A stretch of DNA of 64,000 bases from positions 1 to 64,000 of the forward strand of contig JBGAHO010000018.1 in NCBI GenBank assembly GCA_044226195.1, written 5' to 3'. Under the pieces are notes generated by a model. That model worked only from the letters and a program-made list of their open reading frames with translations, made no database searches and was not told the origin of the DNA. Shown piece by piece: positions 39,818-48,354 of the stretch. A program made the translations under genes and the position numbers. Source of the DNA: RPQJ01 sp044226195. Lineage in GTDB: Bacteria > Pseudomonadota > Gammaproteobacteria > Steroidobacterales > Steroidobacteraceae. Positions within the stretch are counted from its first letter, which is position 1. Each line of letters begins with the position of its first letter.

Positions 39818-42538
39818 ATGGCCCGCAAAGGCATATTTTTCCCGCTCAAGGACGCGGCGCTGCGCGACGACGTCCATACGCTGGGCGCCCTCGTCGGCGA
39901 GGTGCTGCAGGACCAGGGCGGGTCCGAACTCTTCGACGCCGTCGAGGGTGACCGGCAGGCTGCCATCGGCCGCCGGCTGGGCGAAGCCGAAGACACGATC
40001 GAACTGGTCGTCCGCACGCGAGGCCGTCCGGCCCGCGAAGCCCGCGAGGTGATCCGCGCGTTCTCCGCCTGGTTCCGGGTCGTCAACATGGCCGAGAAGG
40101 TGCACCGGGTGCGCCGGCGCCGGCAGTACATGCACGACAGCAGCACGCCGCAGCCGGGCGGCATGTCCGACTGCTTCCAGAAGCTCAAGGCCCGCGGCGT
40201 CACGCTGCCCCAGGCGCTCGAACTGCTCGGGCAGGTCCGCATCGAGCCGGTGTTCACGCCGCACCCGACCGAGTCGACGCGCCGCACCATCCTGCGCCAG
40301 CAGCAACGCATCGCCCGCCTGCTGCTGCGACGGCTCGACCCGTCGCTGACGCCCCCGGAGCAGCTGGCGATCACCGAGCACCTGCGCAGCGAGCTGACGA
40401 CGGCCTGGCAGACGGCCGAGAACTCCCGTGAGCGCCTCACGGTGGCCGACGAGCGCGAGCACGTGCTGTTCTTCCTCGTCGAGGTCGTCTACGAGGTCAT
40501 CCCGGCCTTCTACGAGGAGATTGAGGCCTCGCTCATCGGGGTGTTCGGGCCGGAGGCCCGGGGAGTCGCCCTGCCCGACGTGCTGCGCTTCGGCTCCTGG
40601 GTCGGCGGCGACATGGACGGGCACCCCGACGTGCACGCCAAGACCATCCGCGAGAGCTGCGCGCGGCACCACCAGCTGATCATCAACCGCTATTTCGCCG
40701 AGGCGCAGGAACTCGGGGAGAAGCTCAGCCAGAGCGCCAGCCGCGTCGGCGTGACGGCGCAGGTGCTGCAGCGCATCGAGCAGTACAGGACGCTGGTCCC
40801 GGCCGCGCGGGCGACGGCGCCCGCCAACCACGACCAGATGCCCTACCGCGTGCTGGTGGGCCAGATCGCCGAGCGCCTGCGCGCGACCTACGATCACGCC
40901 TCCGGCCAGTACGAGCGTGCGTCGCAGCTCGTCGACGACCTCGAGCTGATCGTCCACAGCCTGCAGCAGCACCGCGGGCAGCGCGCCGGCCTGTTCTACG
41001 TGCAGCGGCTGCTGCGTCGCGTGCGCACCTTCGGCTTCCACCTCGCGACCCTCGACGTGCGGCAGAACGCGCGCGTGCACCGCCAGATCGTCGGCCAGGG
41101 CCTGGCGGAGGAGGGCTGGTGCGACCAGGGCGCCGAACAGAGGATCCGTCGGCTGACCGAGGCGATCGCGGCGGACGAGTCGCCGGCGCATGCCCTCGAC
41201 CCGGGCGGCAAGCGCGCGCTGTGGGTGTTCGAGGCGATGGAGTACTGCGACCACCGCTACGGGTCGCGGGCCATCGGCACGTACGTCGTCAGCATGGCGG
41301 CCGACGTCGACGACCTGCTCACCGTTCTCCTGATGGCGCGCTGGGCCGGGTACACCGACGCCGAGACGGGCCAGGCCCAGCTCGACGTGGCCCCGTTGTT
41401 CGAATCGGTCGAGGCGCTCGAGCGGGCCGGCGACACGATCACGCGGCTGCTGCAGAACAAGGTCTACCGCGAACACCTCGCCTCGCGGGGCAATCGCCAG
41501 CTGGTGATGATCGGCTATTCGAACAGCAACAAGGACAGCGGCATCGTCGCCTCGCGCTGGCTGCTGCGGCGGGCGCAGGAGTCGATGTCGGTCGCCTGCG
41601 CGGCGGCCGGCGTCCGGCTGCAGATCTTCCACGGCCGGGGCGGTTCGATGAGCCGCGGCGGCAGCCGGACCGAGGCCATCGTCCGCTCGCTGCCGACGGG
41701 CGTCGCCGGCACCCGCCTGCGCGTCACCGAGCAGGGCGAGAGCATCAACGATCGCTACGGCCTCGCGCCGATCGCGCTGCGGACCTTCGAGCAGGGCGTC
41801 CACACGCTGACCCTGATGGCGGCCGGCTACTACGGCACCGAGCGCCTGGAGCCGCGCTGGCTCGAGGCGATGGACGTGTTCGCCCGGGTCAGCCAGGAGC
41901 GGTACCGCGCCGTCGTCCACGACGACCCGCAGTTCATGGACTTCTTCCTGAGCGTCACGCCGGTCGACGTGATCGAGCGCATGCAGATCGGCTCGCGGCC
42001 GGTCTCGCACCACGGGGGGGCGGGCGTGTCGGCGATGCGCGCCGTGCCGTGGCTGTTCGCGTGGTCGCAGAGCCGGCACATGCTGCCGGGCTGGCTGGGG
42101 ACCGGGGCCGGCCTGGCGGCCGTGCAGGCGCAGTTCGGCGCACCGTTCCTCACCGAGATGTACGGGCGCTGGCCGTTCTTCGAGGGCCTGCTGGACGACA
42201 TCGAGATGCGCATGGCCCGGGCCGACCTCGGTATTGCGGCGCAGTACGAGGAACTCGCGGCGCCCGTGCTGCAGCGCATTGCCCACGCCATCCGCGACGA
42301 GTTCCAGCTGGCCACCGGGCAGGTCCTCGCCATCAAGGGCTGCGCCCGCCTGCTCGACTCGGAGCCGACCCTGCAGCGCTCGATCCGCCTGCGCAACCCG
42401 TACGTGGATCCGATCCACCTGACGCAGGTCGACCTGTTGCGGCGCTGGCGCGAGTCGGGGCGCGAGGACCGCGAACTGTTCGAGGCCCTGCTGGCGTCGG
42501 TGAACGGCATCGCACAAGGCCTGCAGGGCACCGGCTGA
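39818..42538 (+). CDS. ppc: Phosphoenolpyruvate carboxylase
   Basis: PEP carboxylase adds bicarbonate to PEP to give oxaloacetate, refilling the citric-acid cycle. The 906-residue protein contains VFTPHPTESTRRTI with the catalytic histidine (His149), GSWVGGDMDGHPDV near 265, MIGYSNSNKDSG with the lysine at about 572, and FHGRGGSMSRGGSRTEA near 605-620. Two usual residues differ: GGDMDGHP for the common GGDRDGNP, and GYSNSNKD for GYSDS.KD. It therefore belongs to a divergent branch whose activity and regulation may differ. Start ATG 39818 is conservative. A promoter is predicted at 39703-39730. Confidence 0.93.
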   Translation: MARKGIFFPLKDAALRDDVHTLGALVGEVLQDQGGSELFDAVEGDRQAAIGRRLGEAEDTIELVVRTRGRPAREAREVIRAFSAWFRVVNMAEKVHRVRRRRQYMHDSSTPQPGGMSDCFQKLKARGVTLPQALELLGQVRIEPVFTPHPTESTRRTILRQQQRIARLLLRRLDPSLTPPEQLAITEHLRSELTTAWQTAENSRERLTVADEREHVLFFLVEVVYEVIPAFYEEIEASLIGVFGPEARGVALPDVLRFGSWVGGDMDGHPDVHAKTIRESCARHHQLIINRYFAEAQELGEKLSQSASRVGVTAQVLQRIEQYRTLVPAARATAPANHDQMPYRVLVGQIAERLRATYDHASGQYERASQLVDDLELIVHSLQQHRGQRAGLFYVQRLLRRVRTFGFHLATLDVRQNARVHRQIVGQGLAEEGWCDQGAEQRIRRLTEAIAADESPAHALDPGGKRALWVFEAMEYCDHRYGSRAIGTYVVSMAADVDDLLTVLLMARWAGYTDAETGQAQLDVAPLFESVEALERAGDTITRLLQNKVYREHLASRGNRQLVMIGYSNSNKDSGIVASRWLLRRAQESMSVACAAAGVRLQIFHGRGGSMSRGGSRTEAIVRSLPTGVAGTRLRVTEQGESINDRYGLAPIALRTFEQGVHTLTLMAAGYYGTERLEPRWLEAMDVFARVSQERYRAVVHDDPQFMDFFLSVTPVDVIERMQIGSRPVSHHGGAGVSAMRAVPWLFAWSQSRHMLPGWLGTGAGLAAVQAQFGAPFLTEMYGRWPFFEGLLDDIEMRMARADLGIAAQYEELAAPVLQRIAHAIRDEFQLATGQVLAIKGCARLLDSEPTLQRSIRLRNPYVDPIHLTQVDLLRRWRESGREDRELFEALLASVNGIAQGLQGTG

Positions 42539-42569
42539 GCCGCCGGCGCGGCACTGCACTTTTCCCGTG

Positions 42570-42598
42570 TTGACTCCCGGGGGGCGCTGCTCTAGCGT
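42570..42598 (+). promoter_or_regulatory. Predicted promoter of the histone H1-like gene
   Basis: TTGACT (42570-42575) and TAGCGT (42593-42598) are separated by 17 bases, 67 bases before the ATG. Together with the stem-loop terminator after the gene this makes a compact monocistronic unit. Confidence 0.6.
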
Positions 42599-42664
42599 CG
42601 TGGGCGAGTCCATTTGCGCGCGGCCCGTCCAGTCGACCGCGACCCAACCACGTAGGGAGTCTCC

Positions 42665-43216
42665 ATGGCAGCGAAGAAAAAGGCGCGGCGCACCACGCTC
42701 CGCAGCAGCAAGGGAAAGAAGCTGTACGTCGTCCGCGATGCCAAAGGCCGGATCAAGGACGTGCAGAGCTACAAGCGGGCCCACGCGGCCGACCTGAGGA
42801 AGAAGTCGAAGGCCGAGGTCGCCAAGAAGAAGGCGACCAGGAAGAAGGCCGCGAAGAAGAAAGTCGTCTCGGCCAAGGCGAAGGTGAAGAAGGCCGCGCT
42901 GAAGGTGAAGCGCGCCGTCGCCAAGTCGCCGAAGACCGTGCGGGCCGCGGCGAAGAAGAAAGTCGCCGCCTTGAAGAAGGCCGTGCAGAAGGCGCCCGCG
43001 CAGGCGAAGGCCGCCGTCCGCAAGGCCGTGAAGAAGCTGCCGCCGCCGGCGCAGAAGGCCATCGCCCAGGCCGAGACGGCCGCCAGCCAGGTGCAGGTCA
43101 AGGCCGAGAAGGCCACCACGGCAGTGATCGATCAGGCGAAGGAGATCGCGAGCAAGGTCAGCGAGACCGTGCAGACCGCGGTCGAGAACGTCATGCCGGC
43201 GGGCGAGACCAAGTAG
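42665..43216 (+). CDS. Histone H1-like Lys/Ala-rich DNA-binding protein
   Basis: The 183-residue protein is built of Lys, Ala and Val, with repeated AKKK and KAAKK blocks over about residues 45-135. Its N-terminus looks globular (KARRTTLRSSKGKKLYVVRD) and its C-terminus is more acidic (QTAVENVMPAGETK). Such strongly basic low-complexity proteins resemble the C-terminal tail of eukaryotic H1 and bacterial relatives such as AlgP or HctB, and would bind and compact DNA. Composition is the sole evidence for function. It is preceded by its own promoter and followed by a terminator, suggesting independent and possibly abundant expression. Confidence 0.88.
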   Translation: MAAKKKARRTTLRSSKGKKLYVVRDAKGRIKDVQSYKRAHAADLRKKSKAEVAKKKATRKKAAKKKVVSAKAKVKKAALKVKRAVAKSPKTVRAAAKKKVAALKKAVQKAPAQAKAAVRKAVKKLPPPAQKAIAQAETAASQVQVKAEKATTAVIDQAKEIASKVSETVQTAVENVMPAGETK

Positions 43217-43245
43217 CCCGTCCCGGTCTCCGACGATCGAAGCAG

Positions 43246-43274
43246 GGCCCCGGTTCGCCGGGGCCTTTGCTTTT
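43246..43274 (+). terminator. Intrinsic terminator after the histone H1-like gene
   Basis: GGCCCCGG (43246-43253) pairs with CCGGGGCC (43258-43265) around a TTCG tetraloop, followed by TTTGCTTTT. The tail also covers the 3' end of the convergent Nudix gene. Confidence 0.85.
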
Positions 43275-44200
43275 CAGGGCCGCCGCCCCGGCCGGTGCCG
43301 CAGTTCGCGGCGCGAGGGCAGTTGCGTGAGGTAGCTCGGGTATTCGTCGGCAGCGCGGACCGCTTCCCCCGGGACGGTCGCGTACTCCGGGTCCCAGGGC
43401 AGCACGATGGTGACGTGGTCGCCGTCCTCGAACCACTTGGGCAGGATCGGCGGCACGGCGCGGGCGTGCTCCGCGGCCAGCATTCGCGCCAGGCTGCCGT
43501 GCTGCGCGTGGCAGGACCGCAGGTCCTGCAGCGTCGCGAGCGTGGGCGGCGCGAACTTCATCCGGCCGGCCGCGTAGGCCGCGAACGCCTCGTCGACGGT
43601 CACCCACGCATGTTCGGTCGTCTCGGTGCGATCGACGCTGGCTTCCTGCCCGGCGGGGACCTCGACCGCGAAGAACCGCGTGTCGTACCGCCTGGCCTCG
43701 AACGACGGCGTGATCCAGTGGGCCCAGTAGACCAGCCGCGAGACGTCGAGCACCAGGTCTTCCGCGCGCAGCACGTCGAGGAACGTCGCGCCCTCCGTGG
43801 CCGTACGCGCGCGGTGTGCCTGCAGCCGGGCGATCTGCGCGGGGTCGCACGCCGATCCGTCCGGGCGTCGCGCCAGCAGGACGCCGCATTCCTCGAACGT
43901 CTCGCGGCAGCCCGCCACGTACAGGCCGAGGGCGGTGGCGACGTCGAGCGCTTCGCCGGTGAGCGCGTGCAGGCGGCTGCCGCAGGCGGCGTGGTCCGCC
44001 CGCGGGACGCGAGCCAGGGACTCGGGCGCGAGGTCCGCGGGCTCCAGGCGTCCGCCCGGGAACACCCAGAGGTCGCCCATGAACGCGAGTTGCGCGGAGC
44101 GACGGGTCAGCAGGACTTCGAGGCGCGAGTCCGGTTCGCGCAGCAGGACGACGGTCGCGGCGGAGCGGATCGGGACGGGCGAGGCGGCGGATTCGGTCAC
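43274..44200 (-). CDS. NUDT19/NUDT7-like Nudix hydrolase
   Basis: The 308-residue protein starts at GTG 44200 (TESAASPVPIRSAATVVLLRE). The Nudix box is split. After WVFPGGRLEP comes an insert of about 50 residues before GLYVAGCRETFEECGVLLA, with the RE..EE.G catalytic glutamates. This long-insert layout matches the NUDT7/NUDT19 branch, whose members hydrolyse coenzyme A and its esters. A CoA-diphosphatase role is plausible but substrate choice cannot be read from the sequence. The frame is open further upstream through shadow sequence without a better start. Confidence 0.85.
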   Translation of the reverse strand: MTESAASPVPIRSAATVVLLREPDSRLEVLLTRRSAQLAFMGDLWVFPGGRLEPADLAPESLARVPRADHAACGSRLHALTGEALDVATALGLYVAGCRETFEECGVLLARRPDGSACDPAQIARLQAHRARTATEGATFLDVLRAEDLVLDVSRLVYWAHWITPSFEARRYDTRFFAVEVPAGQEASVDRTETTEHAWVTVDEAFAAYAAGRMKFAPPTLATLQDLRSCHAQHGSLARMLAAEHARAVPPILPKWFEDGDHVTIVLPWDPEYATVPGEAVRAADEYPSYLTQLPSRRELRHRPGRRP

Positions 44201-44317
44201 GGCGAGGCGCGGTCGGCGGTGGTCGGGCCGACATGATCGCACGCTGGCCGCGGGCTCGGGTGGGCACGGGTTGCGCGCGATGTATCCGGGTCGACGGTGC
44301 GCGTAGCATCCCGGCGC

Positions 44318-44599
44318 ATGCAGGGCTGGCACGCGCTCGAACTCGGCGATCTCCTCACGGCACAGCTGTTGCTCGACCGGTTGCGCGATGCCGTCGCCGC
44401 GCAGGCGACGGAGACTCCTCGCGCCGCGGTCTTCACGCGCCGGTCGAGTGGCGACCTGCATTGCTCCGTGACGGCTTATTTCCCGCCGGCTGCGCAGGAC
44501 CTCGCGCGGACTTTCGGCGCGGAGCCTTGCCCGCCGCCCGGGCGGCGCGGCCTCGAACTGCTCGCCGGTCCGTCCGCCAGCTGGGACGAACTGCGCTGA
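44318..44599 (+). CDS. Small hypothetical protein
   Basis: A 93-residue soluble protein starting MQGWHALELGDLL, with a helical N-terminus (LLTAQLLLDRLRDAVAAQ) and a variable C-terminus ending SASWDELR. No motif or family recognised. It is divergent from the Nudix gene and convergent with osmC-like, with one base between the two stops, which suggests the coding frame is real. The alternative start upstream (GTG 44297) adds seven residues. Confidence 0.55.
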   Translation: MQGWHALELGDLLTAQLLLDRLRDAVAAQATETPRAAVFTRRSSGDLHCSVTAYFPPAAQDLARTFGAEPCPPPGRRGLELLAGPSASWDELR

Positions 44600-44600
44600 T

Positions 44601-45026
44601 TCAGGCGAGCGCGGCGTCGAGCGTGATCTCGGCGCCCGCGAGCACTTTCGACACCGGGCAATTCTGTTTCGCGTCCGCCGCCAGGGCCGCGAAACGCTCC
44701 GGCGTGATGCCCGGGATGCGCGCCCGCGTGCGGAGCTCGATCTTCGGGATGTGGAAGCCGCCGCTGGTCGGCTCGAGATGCACGGCCGCGGTCGTGCGGA
44801 TCTCGGTGGGCGCCAGCTTCTCCTTCGCCAGCAGCGCCGTCAGCGCCATGGTGAAGCAGCCGGCGTGCGCCGCGCCAAGCAGTTCCTCCGGGTTCGTCTC
44901 CTTGCCGTCCTCGAAGCGTGCCTTGAACGTGTAGGGTCCGCGAAACGCGCCGCTCTCGAGCGCGATCTCGCCCGCGCCTTCGCGCAGGCTGCCTGTCCAC
45001 ACCGCATCGGCCTTGCGCACCGTCAT
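44601..45026 (-). CDS. OsmC/Ohr-family peroxide reductase
   Basis: The 141-residue protein has the two conserved redox cysteines of the family, in AAHAGCFTMAL (about residue 52) and in NCPVSKVL (about 119). It also has the characteristic GKETNPEELLGA loop. OsmC-type enzymes reduce organic hydroperoxides with a dithiol donor. ATG 45026, with AGGAG upstream, is chosen over the 210-residue frame, whose added part looks like shadow sequence. It is divergent from the epimerase gene with 71 bases between them. Confidence 0.92.
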   Translation of the reverse strand: MTVRKADAVWTGSLREGAGEIALESGAFRGPYTFKARFEDGKETNPEELLGAAHAGCFTMALTALLAKEKLAPTEIRTTAAVHLEPTSGGFHIPKIELRTRARIPGITPERFAALAADAKQNCPVSKVLAGAEITLDAALA

Positions 45027-45061
45027 GACCGTCTCCTGCCGTTCGAGGAAGGGGGGAATCA

Positions 45062-45070
45062 TGGTATCTA
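45062..45070 (+). promoter_or_regulatory. Extended -10 element before the epimerase gene
   Basis: TG, one base, then TATCTA (45065-45070) forms an extended -10. It stands 27 bases before the ATG at 45098. No -35 is evident. Confidence 0.35.
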
Positions 45071-45097
45071 GGGACAGGACGGCGCGCGAGGCGACCC

Positions 45098-46081
45098 ATG
45101 GACATCTTCGTGACGGGCGGTTCGGGCTTCGTCGGGCAGGCGACGATCGCGCGACTGGTCGCGGGCGGACATCGTGTGCGCGCCATGTCACGGTCCGACC
45201 GCAGCGACGAGGCCCTGCGCGCGCTCGGCGCAACGACGGTGCGCTGCGACCTCGAGACCGTCGCGCCGGGTCATTTCGCGGGCGCGCAGGCGGTCATCCA
45301 CGCAGCGGCATTCGTCGAGCAATGGGGGCCGGTCGACGCCTGGGATCGCATCAACGTCGGCGGAACCCGACGCATGCTGGAGGCAGCGCGGCTCGCCGGC
45401 GTGGCACGCTTCATCCACATCGGCACGGAAGCGGCGCTGGTGCGCGGCCAGGCCCTGCACGAGGTCGACGAGTCCGCCCCGCTGGCGCCCGACAGTCCCT
45501 ATCCGTATTGCCGGACCAAGGCCCTCGCGGAACAGGCGGTGCGTGCAGCGAACGATCCAGACCACGGATTCGTGACCCTGGTGCTGCGGCCGCGCTTCAT
45601 CTGGGGACCGGGCGACCAGACCCTGTTGCCCGCCATCCTCGCGATGGCACGCGCCGGGCGCTTCGCCTGGATCGACCACGGACGCGCGCTCACCTCGACG
45701 ACCTACATCGGCAATCTCGTCGACGCGATCGAGCTGGCGCTCACCCGCGGGCGGCCGGGCGAGGCGTACTTCATCCTCGACGAAGGCACGCGCAGCCTGC
45801 GCGAGATGATCACGGCCATGGCGGCCGCAGCCGACGTCACCTTGCCCGACAAGTCCATTCCGTTCCCGGTCGCTGTCGCCGTCGCCTGGGTGTGCGAGAC
45901 GCTCTGGCGGGCGACGGGACGGACTTCGCTGCCGCCCCTGACTCGCCACGCGGCCATGGTCATGGCGCGCGAGTGCACGCTGGTGGGAACGAAGGCGGCG
46001 CACGACCTCGGCTACGTGCCGCGCGTGAGCGTCGAGGAAGGACTGCGCGAGTTACGCGCCCGTCTGCACGGCGCCGGCTGA
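45098..46081 (+). CDS. NAD-dependent epimerase/dehydratase (3-beta-hydroxysteroid-dehydrogenase-like)
   Basis: The 327-residue short-chain reductase has the Rossmann motif FVTGGSGFVGQATI at the N-terminus, and the YxxxK pair in SPYPYCRTKALAEQA near residue 140. It has the 3-beta-HSD/isomerase-like block RPRFIWGPGDQTLLP after it. Substrates of this branch range from nucleotide sugars to sterols and cannot be settled here. Its last 30 bases overlap the convergent small membrane-protein gene. Confidence 0.88.
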   Translation: MDIFVTGGSGFVGQATIARLVAGGHRVRAMSRSDRSDEALRALGATTVRCDLETVAPGHFAGAQAVIHAAAFVEQWGPVDAWDRINVGGTRRMLEAARLAGVARFIHIGTEAALVRGQALHEVDESAPLAPDSPYPYCRTKALAEQAVRAANDPDHGFVTLVLRPRFIWGPGDQTLLPAILAMARAGRFAWIDHGRALTSTTYIGNLVDAIELALTRGRPGEAYFILDEGTRSLREMITAMAAAADVTLPDKSIPFPVAVAVAWVCETLWRATGRTSLPPLTRHAAMVMARECTLVGTKAAHDLGYVPRVSVEEGLRELRARLHGAG

Positions 46082-46330
46082 GCGCCGCTGGCGCCAACGG
46101 CTGCCGACGTATTGCCCGCCGAAATAGGCGACGACGAAAAAGGGCAGTGCGCCCCAGCGGAACGGCAGGCCGAGCACGAAGCGCAGCGCGATCACCATCG
46201 GCACCGGCGTGTGGACGGCGACGAACCACGCGGGCGAGAACTTGCGCACGCCCGCGCGCCACCAGCCGAACGGCAGGTTGATCAGGAAGGTGATGGCCAG
46301 CGCGATGGCGTACTGCGGAAGCTGCGGCAT
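46052..46330 (-). CDS. Small membrane protein, unknown function
   Basis: The 92-residue product has three or four hydrophobic stretches (YAIALAITFLINLPFGWW, FVAVHTPVPMVIALRFVLGL, FRWGALPFFVVAYFGGQYVG) and a basic C-terminus (GSRWRQRRS). It overlaps the end of the epimerase gene by 30 bases tail to tail. No family recognised. Hydrophobic segment spacing and start codon are good enough to accept it. Confidence 0.7.
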   Translation of the reverse strand: MPQLPQYAIALAITFLINLPFGWWRAGVRKFSPAWFVAVHTPVPMVIALRFVLGLPFRWGALPFFVVAYFGGQYVGSRWRQRRSAGAVQTGA

Positions 46331-46480
46331 GGGCGCGAAGCCTCGGGCAATCGGGCGCCGCGGTCAATCCGTGGCGCCCCCGCCGGGCGCCTGAATCCGG
46401 GACGGCCCGGCCCGCGAAAGCCCGCCGGAGACCGTTCCCCGTTTGTCCAGTGTCCGGCCCCGCCGGCCCAGGAAGCCCGC

Positions 46481-47110
46481 ATGTCCACGGAAGCCACCGC
46501 CCGCCCCCTCGGCCCGCTGCCGACACTGATCTTCAGCTCGCGCTGGCTGCAGCTGCCGCTGTACCTCGGCCTGATCGTCGCCCAGGGCGTCTACGTCTTC
46601 CTGTTCCTGAAGGAGCTGTGGCACCTCATCCACGACGCGCCGTCGCTGACCGAGCAGTCGATCATGCTGATCGTGCTCGGGCTCATCGACGTGGTGATGA
46701 TCTCGAACCTGCTGGTGATGGTGATCGTCGGCGGTTACGAGACCTTCGTGTCGCGCCTCGGACTCACCGGGCATCCCGACCAGCCGGAGTGGCTGAGCCA
46801 CGTCAATGCGAGCGTGCTGAAGGTGAAGCTGGCGATGGCGATCATCGGCATCAGTTCCATCCACCTGCTGAAGACCTTCATCGAGGCGGGCTCCATCGGC
46901 GGCATGCCGCTCTGCAGCACCGTGGCCGGGATGGAGGCCACCGCGGCGATGAATGCGGCCGGGTCGAACGCCAAGGGCTGCATCACGGTCACGGCCACGG
47001 GCGTGATGTGGCAGACGGTGATCCACAGCGTGTTCATCCTCTCGGCGCTCGGCATCGCCTGGACCGACCGCATCATGGCGCAGGGCCTGAAGACGGTCGC
47101 CCGCCATTGA
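46481..47110 (+). CDS. yqhA: YqhA/UPF0114-family membrane protein (TIGR00645-like)
   Basis: The 209-residue protein starts at ATG 46481. It has the family pattern of TM helices (FSSRWLQLPLYLGLIVAQ, IMLIVLGLIDVVMISNLLVMVIVGGYE) and the polar stretch HVNASVLKVKLAMAIIGISSIHLLK. Members of UPF0114 are inner-membrane proteins of unknown function. The frame is open upstream but lacks a better start. It is convergent with the DUF2269-like gene, six bases apart. Confidence 0.9.
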   Translation: MSTEATARPLGPLPTLIFSSRWLQLPLYLGLIVAQGVYVFLFLKELWHLIHDAPSLTEQSIMLIVLGLIDVVMISNLLVMVIVGGYETFVSRLGLTGHPDQPEWLSHVNASVLKVKLAMAIIGISSIHLLKTFIEAGSIGGMPLCSTVAGMEATAAMNAAGSNAKGCITVTATGVMWQTVIHSVFILSALGIAWTDRIMAQGLKTVARH

Positions 47111-47116
47111 GCCGCG

Positions 47117-47602
47117 TCAGTCGCGGCGCTTGAGGAAGCGCGGGCGCCAGACGCCCAGCACGACGTTGGCGGTCGCGATCACGAGCATCACCCACATGCC
47201 GGACCACTCGGTGTGCAGCGCCCGCTCGAGTGCGGCCGTGTCGCCGCCGCCCGAGAGCGCCTGGGTCGCGAGTGCCGCCGCGCGCTTCGCGGGGCCGACG
47301 ATGGTGAGCAGCGATCCCTCGAACATGCTGATGCCGGTGAGCGCCTTGAGCCAGGCCCAGCCGGCATCCCGGTAGGCGGCCGTGAGCGCGATCGCGATCA
47401 GTCCGGAGATCAGTGCCAGCGCCAGCGAGGGTACGTAGAGGTATTTGTGCACCAGCACGATCGCGTGCCGAATGGCCGCGAACTGTGCCGGCGCATCGGG
47501 CGACGCGCTCATCACCAGCACCACGCACGTGGCGAGCGAGCCCATCATCCCGACGGCCCCGATCTCGTGCGTCGCCTTGATCCATCGGCGCATGCCCGTC
47601 AC
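47117..47602 (-). CDS. Integral membrane protein (DUF2269-like)
   Basis: The 161-residue protein has four hydrophobic segments (GAVGMMGSLATCVVLVMSA, VHKYLYVPSLALALISGLIA and WVMLVIATANVVLGVW among them) and a family-like ATHEIGAVGM start. GTG 47602 overlaps the stop of the methyltransferase (GTGA), suggesting coupled translation. ATG 47593 is three codons later. DUF2269-like is a tentative call. Confidence 0.78.
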   Translation of the reverse strand: MTGMRRWIKATHEIGAVGMMGSLATCVVLVMSASPDAPAQFAAIRHAIVLVHKYLYVPSLALALISGLIAIALTAAYRDAGWAWLKALTGISMFEGSLLTIVGPAKRAAALATQALSGGGDTAALERALHTEWSGMWVMLVIATANVVLGVWRPRFLKRRD

Positions 47603-48354
47603 TCCCCTGGCTTGCGGGCCGCGAAACGCAGCCGGACGTAGTCGGCCATCCAGATCCCGTCGCCGTTGCGCAGGCGCGGCACGAGCATCGCCAGCACGTC
47701 ATTCGTGACGTCGGCGCGCCCGGCTTCGTCGAGGTCGCCGAGCAGCGGGGCGCCGAACGCCGCGAGCCAGCCGCGGATGTCGCCCGGCAGCGGCGTCGGG
47801 CGCGTGAAGCGCTCGAGGTGTCGCACCTCGAAGCCGCGCCGCTCGAGCAGCGCGCGATACTCGTCCGCCGTCGGGAAGAACCAGGGGTTGCGCAGCGTGC
47901 GGCCGCGGGTCGCGAGCGCCTGCCCGAGCGCGGACACGATGGCGTCGATGTTGCCATTCGCTCCCATCTCGGCCACGAAGCGGCCCCCGGGCCGCAGTGC
48001 GCGCCACACGCCGTCGATCACCTCGGCGGGTCGCTTCATCCAGTGCAGCGCCGCGTTCGAGAAGACCGCATCGAATTCCGCGTCGAAGTCGAGCACATCG
48101 CCGCTCAGGACGCGCGCATCGATGCCGCGGGCCCGCGCAGCGGCGACCATGTCCGTGCTCGCATCCACGCCGACGACCTCGGCACCAGAGGACTGCAAGG
48201 CCAGGGTCAGTGCGCCGTCACCGCAGCCGAGGTCGAGGATGCGTTCGCCCGGGCGCGGCTGCAGCAGGGCGACCACCGGCTGGCCCAGGTCGGAGACGAA
48301 CCGGGCGTGCGTCGCGTAAGCGTGGGCATTCCAGTCGTCGGTGGCCGAGGTCAT
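47599..48354 (-). CDS. SAM-dependent methyltransferase (class I)
   Basis: The 251-residue protein starts MTSATDDWNAHAYATHARF. It has the SAM motifs ILDLGCGDGALTLAL near residue 44, VVGVDASTDMVAAARARG near 67, LSGDVLDFDAEFDAVFSNAALHW near 90, and LRPGGRFVAEMG near 130. The layout resembles trans-aconitate 2-methyltransferase-type small-molecule enzymes, but the substrate is not determinable. It overlaps the upstream acetyltransferase by ATGA and the downstream membrane protein by GTGA. Confidence 0.9.
   Translation of the reverse strand: MTSATDDWNAHAYATHARFVSDLGQPVVALLQPRPGERILDLGCGDGALTLALQSSGAEVVGVDASTDMVAAARARGIDARVLSGDVLDFDAEFDAVFSNAALHWMKRPAEVIDGVWRALRPGGRFVAEMGANGNIDAIVSALGQALATRGRTLRNPWFFPTADEYRALLERRGFEVRHLERFTRPTPLPGDIRGWLAAFGAPLLGDLDEAGRADVTNDVLAMLVPRLRNGDGIWMADYVRLRFAARKPGE

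Noticed and set aside
39632..42784. Minus-strand open frame of about 1050 residues over ppc
   Set aside because: It is antisense to a clear PEP carboxylase with correct motifs, and no family features are seen in the translation.
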